Part shown: positions 7,840 through 13,169 of the stretch, in pieces | Position numbering within the stretch: the stretch's first letter is position 1 | Layout of the letters: each line of letters opens with the position of its first letter | Program-made: the position numbers and the translations under genes | Notes under the pieces: generated by a model | Told to the model about the DNA's origin: nothing | The model's input: only the letters and a program-made list of their open reading frames with translations | The model's database searches: none | Assembly (NCBI GenBank): GCA_032353305.1 | Contig: JAUCNG010397811.1 | Location: 1,864-15,032 of the forward strand | DNA from: Cephalothrix spiralis | Lineage: Eukaryota; Nemertea; Palaeonemertea; Archinemertea; Cephalotrichidae | DNA: 13,169 nt | Direction: 5' to 3'

Positions 7840-8102
7840 TTATCTATACTAGATTGAATTCGATAACATAGTCATGGATTGTCATCATTTGTTGGTCTAC
7901 GAAATTTGATGAATTTATCAAAAGCATCGAAACCGCTTTCTGCTTTGTCTTTTAAGAATAATGAGTCCAACGCATCTAGTATAGCATGGATGCCTCCATC
8001 CGTTTTGATTATGGCTGGGGGAACTTAAGATGGCTTCTCGGGGTTTACCTGCAAGGGTCAGGAATACTGCCCGCCTTGGCGTTTAGTTTCCAGGTCTGTA
8101 AA
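7800..8102 (-). pseudogene. Gag capsid-like region, multiply frameshifted
   Basis: The minus strand shows short protein-like segments in order but in changing frames. AVFLTLAGKPREAIL lies at 8070-8026. A segment with LDSLFLKDKA and FDKFIKFRRP follows at about 8000-7880. A stop in that frame is bypassed by a short MTIHDYVIEF segment in another frame. Then YEMALPEGVLAY lies at about 7835-7800. These resemble capsid segments of gag from invertebrate LTR retrotransposons as I remember them. Successive frame switches and the in-frame stop show decay. The true gag start upstream of about 8102 is not recognisable. Confidence 0.6.
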
Positions 8103-9251
8103 TTCCTTTTTCTGTGATTGTATGCTACCATGAGAAACTGGATAACGACGTGTTCTGTGATGCTTGTATAATATCTATAATCTACATGTAAAGCCCCATC
8201 CGGCTACCTACAACAATGCATTACTAATAGTACATTTTACTACTAAATCACTGATAACACTTTTGTATGAGATAAGAGAAGAGGTACACTTGAATTCGCA
8301 AAAAACATTGGTGACACATGCTGACCGATGTTTGTTGAGTTACGACACATGCAGGGTTAAATGTGTTCAGGTACCTCAGGATAGTAGAGACATACATAAG
8401 AACATGCTGTGTACCTCGTAAGAGTGCTATACTTGGCAAGACAACGTTACCCTTGTGAGTGTGTATCCAAGTACAATTCAAACCTTAAAAACTAAATTCA
8501 GAAGTTGCAGAGCCTCTGCATGGTGGGCATGATTGCCCCGATGGTACTGGCAGAAGAATCTTGATCAAAGATTATAGATTTAAAATTTAGATGGCATACT
8601 TATTCTGACCAGGTTTTTCTTTAAGCGGTGGGCTTGTCTGATATTAATCTTTCCTGGATATATTTATTTTGTTCATAGGCTTCTGTTCCATCTGATCCGA
8701 TGGTGCAAAATAAGAAAAAAATATTTTGTGATGACCTTTTCTGGCTCGAATTGTGTCTCATTGCTATAACCCGATCCATAATTAAAAGCAGCATATAAAA
8801 ATGTCTCCATACATACACCCTGGGTCTAATGTATTACTAATTAATGTTCCGGTATGAAATGTTCATATTGATCTAGAAGTATACACCTTTCACCATTTAT
8901 GACCTTTGTATAGGATTAGCCTGATGAGGCAATTATGAAGTATAATGTTTTCGGTCTGAAAGAGATGGGAATGGCTTCGAACATCATTAATTGCTTTGTC
9001 TATTAATTATGTGGTAATGTTCATAAGAGATAATTGATAGCTGCATTGAGATCTTTTGTGTGTAAAATCCAGATTAACCCCTTTCCTCAACATCAACGCG
9101 GACAGAAAGAAGAAGAAAAAAATGACAAGCAGTGACGTCACTGAAAATTTCCGACTGAAAACTGCATTGTCGCCGAAATGTGATTGAAATGTGTCCATCA
9201 CCCTCCACTATAGTCTGCTGCAGAAGCCAATTATTTCGTACGACCTTTGAA
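8103..9251. other. Intergenic, no gene recognised
   Basis: Only short frames without recognisable motifs occur. A perfect 15-base palindrome TGCAGAGCCTCTGCA lies at 8506-8520. A minus-strand frame at 8818-8621 (65 codons) ends in a coding-looking stretch (TIGSDGTEAYEQNKYIQERL) preceded by a T-rich tract and CAG, which could be an exon or TE remnant, but I cannot identify it. Confidence 0.4.
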
Positions 9252-9370
9252 TCACCACATGCGGGACACATTGTGGATCGCTGTCATCGCCTCCGGAGGT
9301 AGTGATCTGTGCGTTATAGGTCCCTTTCCTATCGGGTAATCCTCAAAAGATGCGTCTGGAAAACCAGATT
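9252..9370. repeat. Dispersed repeat copy A (partner at 10831-10941)
   Basis: This shares GGGACACATT, TAGTGAT/CAGCGAT-like, CAAAAGATG and GCGTCTGGAAAACC blocks in the same order and orientation with 10831-10941, with many substitutions and a few indels. On the minus strand, 9365-9252 is open for 37 codons starting GFPDASFEDYP and ending at TGA. The corresponding start GFPDAIF appears in copy B before a stop. The pair looks like two old copies of one element or exon of unknown identity. Confidence 0.6.
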
Positions 9371-10076
9371 ATTGCATTCTATGTGGGTTGGTTTCTCAAG
9401 GAATAGTCCAGCAATCACAGAGTAAGGACATATGTAAGGTCGGTCACTGTCTAAGGGTGAGAGAAATGGGAAGAGATACAATTCACGATGTTTAATTTGT
9501 TCATTCTAATTTTGTAATAAACCAATGATCGATTTAAATGATGATTGTTTTCGCCCAGGAATATGACGTAAAATGGCTTAGTTTTGCGGGCCTCGTTTTT
9601 TATTCATTAATATACCGGTATTGGATATTGGAGTTTGCCGTAGGTCAGCCAAGCCTATTGTCATCACTCTCATTATGACTTATTCTATAAATTTAAATAG
9701 CAGCTCTATTATAGATAGTCTGTGGGAAATCATTTTGTTGCGTCCCATAATTTTCGGGCCTAGCCTAATTCAGCGTTCTGTGAATAAGAGCGTAAACATT
9801 TTTCAATTTAAATTATTGGGTTAGTGACTAGTAACCATGAACCCAATATTATTGCTCCGATTTTTAAAGGCTGCCCAAGCTCTTTAGCTACTTAGTTTTC
9901 CTGAAAGAAGGATTGTTTGCTCCAAGATGATGGGATTAGAATTTTGATTTTTGGCCTCGTTTAAAAACAAAAATTAAATCAAAGCTCCGTTTTCATGGTT
10001 TTTCATGGTCCTATCGAAACGAATTAAAAAGGCCATGTCGGATAGCGAATTTTAAATTGACCGATGATCTTTAAGA
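9371..10076. other. Intergenic with minor inverted repeats
   Basis: No gene was recognised. Minus-strand 9476-9451 is a pyrimidine-rich tract ending in TTAG, resembling a 3' splice site. ATTGGGTT (9815-9822) pairs with AACCCAAT (9840-9847). ATGATCT/AGATCAT flank a 3-base centre at 10064-10080. Confidence 0.4.
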
Positions 10077-10277
10077 TCATTTTGGGGCAACTCGGTCGCT
10101 GTCAAAATCCAAAGACTCAGCGAACTCGCAGAGGACTCTCGGGGTATCTTGGGTCCAGCAACCGACATCTTGTTCATAAACCAACATCCCCTGCGAGTCA
10201 ACTGCTTGGGGATCAACGTTAACCTCTGTGCCAAGTGTCGTTATTCGAATCGGCAATCGAACAAAAGATGTCGCGCA
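10077..10277 (-). CDS. Unidentified exon-like open frame
   Basis: The minus strand from 10277 to the TGA at 10079-10077 is open for 66 codons and has a coding-like composition (acidic, rich in V, D, E, T; e.g. LGTEVNVDPQAVDSQG and TPRVLCEFAESLDFDSD). It lacks an ATG at its beginning; the only Met is internal. It could be an internal or terminal exon or a TE-protein fragment. Just upstream, 10306-10244 in another frame also looks protein-like (FSKTNDARHLLFDC), suggesting a frameshifted relic. I do not recognise the family, and chance is not excluded. Confidence 0.25.
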   Translation of the reverse strand, partial: CATSFVRLPIRITTLGTEVNVDPQAVDSQGMLVYEQDVGCWTQDTPRVLCEFAESLDFDSDRVAPK

Positions 10278-10280
10278 TCA

Positions 10281-10830
10281 TTGGTCTTGCTGAACCAAGC
10301 GCCATTTAGAAGATTGTGTCCATTGAAAGTATGTCCTCTCGCTAATGACTCGTTTTTACAGTTTTATTTTCTAGGTCCTAGAGGTCATCAATTTTTGCTT
10401 ATCGCAATTCTAGCATTAGTGATGCATACTATTCAAATCTCTAAGGATTTAAGAAATATTGTAGTGAAAAAAATGGTATGGTACGACGTCATTCATGCTT
10501 CAATATATGATTGAACTTAAGAGAAGAAGAAAAATTATGCCCAAAATTTATTTAATTACAGCATTTTATGACTGTAAACAAGCAGATGATAATTGTAACA
10601 TGTGTCACCACGTGTGAGAGCTGCTGTTCATTAATTTCATCAACATTTGGAATAACTTCCCCTTTGTTAACTGGAGCTTTTCATTCAGGCTAGTCGTTGC
10701 ATTGGCATCTTGTCTCTCTCCCAGGATGCCTTGCAATCGATGTAAGGCTTGGAAGTAGTCAGGCCAGAAGTTGAGAGATCGAATAATTTGATTATAGAGT
10801 GAATCCTGCAGTTAGTGAAATTGACAGGCA
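10281..10830. other. Intergenic, nothing firmly recognised
   Basis: There is a plus-strand open frame of 121 codons at 10149-10514, but it lies mostly antisense to the frame described at 10077-10277 and shows no family features. On the minus strand around 10790-10610 a stretch containing FWPDYFQALHRLQGILGERQ is open for about 65 codons without a convincing start. I cannot assign it. Confidence 0.35.
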
Positions 10831-10941
10831 GGGACACATTATAGATAGCTGTGGTAGCGCTTTGTAATGCTTCCAGAGGCAGCGGATAACTTTTTCTAAA
10901 TGTGGGAAATCTTTAAAAGATGGCGTCTGGAAAACCGGATC
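10831..10941. repeat. Dispersed repeat copy B (partner at 9252-9370)
   Basis: This is collinear with copy A: GGGACACATT at 10831, a GAGGCAGCGGAT block matching GAGGTAGTGAT, and AAAAGATGGCGTCTGGAAAACCGGAT at the end matching AAAAGATGCGTCTGGAAAACCAGAT. Copies are about 1.57 kb apart in direct orientation and strongly diverged in the middle. In the minus-strand frame shared with copy A, copy B has an early TAA, so B at least is not coding there. Confidence 0.6.
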
Positions 10942-12000
10942 CTCTCGCAGTTGATTGAAACTTTTAAACGTTACCTGATTGATTGCAACGTCATTCTGTT
11001 AATAAATTATTCACCTATTCTCAAAATATAGCAGAGGTACTTTTAGATACCAATATCAAAATAAAGGCTCTGCGTATAGGAGTATTAGCGCTGTTTACCG
11101 AGAAGGGTTAGTCCTGGTTAGTCTGTGTGGGGCTCACGGCTCATAACTTTTTAAGGCCTAATTTCACATCTCTGGTTTTTAAGGGGTATTCTCACAACCT
11201 TTGACGGCAGAGTGTCCCAGAACTTGGGCGGGCACTTGGCTCAAAGAGTGAATTAGAATTCATTCCGTATTAATTAGGTTACTCATTGTTTACTGTAAGT
11301 GTTCAGTGCATGCTCAGTTGCTCACTGCATGTGTTTTTGGTTTGGCTAATGCATATGACTTTGAGTGTGCCCCCTGTTCACTACATTGTGCCCATGGATA
11401 GCTCATTGCAATAAATGTCAATCTCGCGACTCACAACTTCGCTGAGGGGATCTGCCAATATTCAGTGATATTGCACTATCATCGCCTAAACATGTGCATC
11501 GTTGTCCCCGCATCCACTCCACAGTCTTCAATGACAAGTGCTTTAGTCTCAACAAAATGGCGTCTTTGCTAAGAGATAAGCACAATCTAGTCACATGGTG
11601 AAATTTTGACCAGTGGTAGTCTAGTCCAGTGGCTAATACTGCCCTTCGCCTTTTAGATAAATTAATCGATGGTTCTGCATATAGGCATACTGCTTCCAAT
11701 GAATTGGGCTATAGAATACACTATTAGGAGCAAATTGTCGAAGTATTGATTTCAGACTGGGCTTTACCATATATGAAATAAACTGTATGACTGAGGAACT
11801 GGTGTATGGATGTTGCTTGCATCTATCTCGATTGAATGAAGTGCAATATCAGTCCTGTCAGTGTTCGCTGGTTTCAACGATTCCTCGATTTTTCGTTGCT
11901 GAAATAGATTATGTTAATACCACTCATCGTCATTTGCATTTTGACAAATGTGAATTTAGAGAAAGTTCTGAGATCTGAATCTTTTTGAACATCTCTTCTA
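10942..12000. other. Intergenic, no gene recognised
   Basis: The longest frame is a 93-codon minus-strand ORF (11699-11418) without recognisable motifs. No RNA gene or clear repeat was seen. Confidence 0.45.
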
Positions 12001-12106
12001 TAATATTACTGTATGGGTAGTTATTTCGATTTCGAATTACATTAAATTCAGTAGAACGGAAGACGAGTGGATTTAAAAGTAATTCAACTACACATACAGT
12101 AATATT
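12001..12106. repeat. Imperfect inverted repeat, MITE-like
   Basis: AATATTACTGTATG (12002-12015) is perfectly inverted at 12093-12106. The similarity continues inward (GTAGTT and GAATTAC blocks on each side) with an indel, so the whole roughly 105-bp unit can fold back. No ORF or target-site duplication is clear. Confidence 0.6.
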
Positions 12107-12160
12107 TATTATTACAACGTTAGGCCTTTTTTTAATTACTTGGTTTACGGACAAACTTCA

Positions 12161-12250
12161 CGCCGGCGGCGGTAAAAAAAATTAAAAAAAAAATGTTAAA
12201 AGAAATTTCATAGAAAACCCGCCGGCGGCGGTAAAAAAAAACTAAAAAAA
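12161..12250 (+). repeat. Paired GC-rich / A-tract direct repeats, 59-bp period
   Basis: CGCCGGCGGCGGT followed by a long A-tract, a C or T, and another A-tract occurs at 12161 and again at 12220. A weaker relative (CGACGGTGAAAAAATAAATA) lies at about 12287. The abrupt GC-rich core in AT-rich DNA and the regular spacing suggest a small satellite or a duplicated element end. The core contains the self-complementary CGCCGGCG. Confidence 0.75.
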
Positions 12251-12763
12251 TTATTATTTCCTTTTTCCCACGTTTTTTTCTTCATTCGACGGTGAAAAAA
12301 TAAATAAATATTATTTCTAAAAAATACTGGATGATCGAGACCAGTTGACTTCGATCGCGAACTGCACTCGATTTGCATTATGGGAGTGAAAATGTCAGCG
12401 ATGACTCCTCTCGAATTACCACCAAAGCACTGATCGAAGTACATGCAAGAAATGTCGTGATAAAATACCCTTGTCTTATTTTGACGACTGTCTTGCTGAA
12501 GGTACTTTTATCCATTCCTAAGAATTGTAATTTAAACTGGAACAGGTGCCTATTGTAAGAGGTGCTCCATTCTTAGTTATACTTTGTATCAGATGATTAC
12601 TGGCGATATTTGTAACTCTTGGCCAATCAGCGATAAGTACTTATATCGTAAAAGCATTAACCTGCATGAACTCTAGACACGATTTCCAGATAATGTGCCA
12701 CCGATGATCTGAGAGAGATTATAACACCTGATAGACTATATGCACCTGACTGGAATCAACAGA
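12251..12763. other. Intergenic, nothing recognised
   Basis: Pyrimidine-rich and A-rich tracts occur near 12251-12310, then mixed sequence. Short plus-strand and minus-strand frames here have no recognisable features. Confidence 0.45.
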
Positions 12764-12940
12764 ATGTCTTGAAAGTGCAGGCACCATAACTCGGATGGGT
12801 CGGGTGTTTTTGGAAATTAATCTCATTTTCTAGACGTCTCGATAATGGGTGGGTATCCAGAGGCTTATGTCTTGAAAGTGAGGTTCTTGTATCGATCTTG
12901 AGGCTTATGTCTGGAAAGTGAGGTTCTTATCTCGATAATG
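12764..12940 (+). repeat. 40-bp tandem duplication with flanking partial units
   Basis: Two adjacent 40-base units (12861-12900 and 12901-12940) share AGGCTTATGTCT, GGAAAGTG or TGAAAGTG, AGGTTCTT and a final TCGAT block. Partial copies appear upstream: ATGTCTTGAAAGTG at 12764 and CTCGATAATG at 12838. This is a small degenerate minisatellite. Confidence 0.75.
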
Positions 12941-13169
12941 TGTCCAGAACGTAGTGTCGGAAAAATGATGCATGATGTCAAGAAAGCGGTTAATACTTGG
13001 TGGAAACAATTTACAAAATTTTCTGCAGCCCAGGTTTTTTAGTCAAAATTTTCCAAATTTGTCCACCACGCACAAACTTTTTCTTAAAAGGTTTGGTGTT
13101 TTTTACCTGGGTCAGAAAATAGAAAAGAATTGAAATTAGTGAAGGCTAGGGGTTGGTGTTTTTTTAATG
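12941..13169. other. Intergenic end of window
   Basis: No gene was seen. TTGGTGTTTTTT occurs twice (about 13093 and 13153), and CCCAGGT (13029-13035) is inverted as ACCTGGG (13105-13111). These are weak repeat traces. Confidence 0.4.

Larger units (their letters stand above)
6978..8102 (-). mobile_element. Degraded LTR-retrotransposon relic (gag to protease)
   Basis: Reading on the minus strand, the order is capsid-like gag segments (about 8102-7800), a basic/aromatic-rich stretch with a CCHC zinc knuckle (about 7780-7267), then an aspartic-protease motif (7154-7125). This gag-protease order is that of a retroelement. Several stops and frame changes interrupt it, and no reverse transcriptase, integrase or LTRs are recognisable, so it is a dead, truncated copy. 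The superfamily cannot be fixed from gag and protease alone. No target-site duplication was identified. Confidence 0.75.

Noticed and set aside
10149-10514. 121-codon plus-strand ORF
   Set aside because: Its first part is antisense to a more protein-like minus frame, and the rest shows no motif. It has no transcript or family support.
11418-11699. 93-codon minus-strand ORF
   Set aside because: The composition is mixed with no motif, repeat or splice context. A chance frame of this length is plausible in about 13 kb read in six frames.
11933-12378. Two ATTTGCAT octamer motifs (11933-11940, 12371-12378)
   Set aside because: Eight-base matches are expected by chance in AT-rich DNA, and no gene start lies nearby.
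1-13169. tRNA, rRNA, snRNA genes or a CRISPR array
   Set aside because: I saw no TTCGA-loop/acceptor combination, no conserved RNA core and no regularly spaced repeat-spacer pattern. The tandem repeats present have no spacers of CRISPR type, and the window is eukaryotic.

Overview
The window looks like AT-rich genomic DNA from a bilaterian animal, most likely an invertebrate. It holds one clear protein-coding gene in one uninterrupted exon, surrounded by long non-coding stretches full of palindromes, short tandem repeats and decayed mobile-element pieces. There is no operon structure and no bacterial-type gene packing. The species cannot be fixed from the sequence; the channel protein mixes residues typical of insect Shaker with residues typical of vertebrate Kv1.

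Layout. Bases 1-973 are the upstream flank and putative 5' leader, with two small overlapping upstream ORFs. Bases 974-2515 (+) encode a complete 513-residue Shaker/Kv1 voltage-gated potassium channel: inactivation-ball-like N terminus, T1 domain, S1-S6, TVGYG filter, PVP hinge and C-terminal ETDV. Bases 2516-4800 are the probable 3' UTR or flank; they hold a perfect 10-bp hairpin, a 232-bp near-perfect palindrome (3940-4171), a 22-bp ACGACCC-type tandem repeat and the first canonical AATAAA (4788). Bases 4800-6840 hold no gene, only several foldback structures.

Bases 6978-8102 (-) are a degraded LTR-retrotransposon gag-protease relic: capsid-like segments in shifting frames, a CCHC zinc knuckle, then a DSG-type retropepsin motif, broken by stops and frameshifts. 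A small lysine-rich coding-like fragment lies next to it on the + strand. From 8103 to the end no intact gene is recognisable. That part contains two diverged copies of one dispersed repeat (9252-9370 and 10831-10941), an exon-like open frame of unknown identity (10077-10277, -), an imperfect terminal-inverted-repeat structure (12001-12106), paired GC-rich/A-tract repeats (12161-12250) and a 40-bp tandem duplication (12861-12940).

The only functional gene I can support is the potassium channel. Its most notable features are an N terminus that combines the Kv1.4 and Shaker ball signatures, an arginine at the outer-pore TEA/C-type inactivation position, and an unusual serine in S2. I found no convincing novel multi-gene system. 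The relics and foldback elements are the main unexplained structure.
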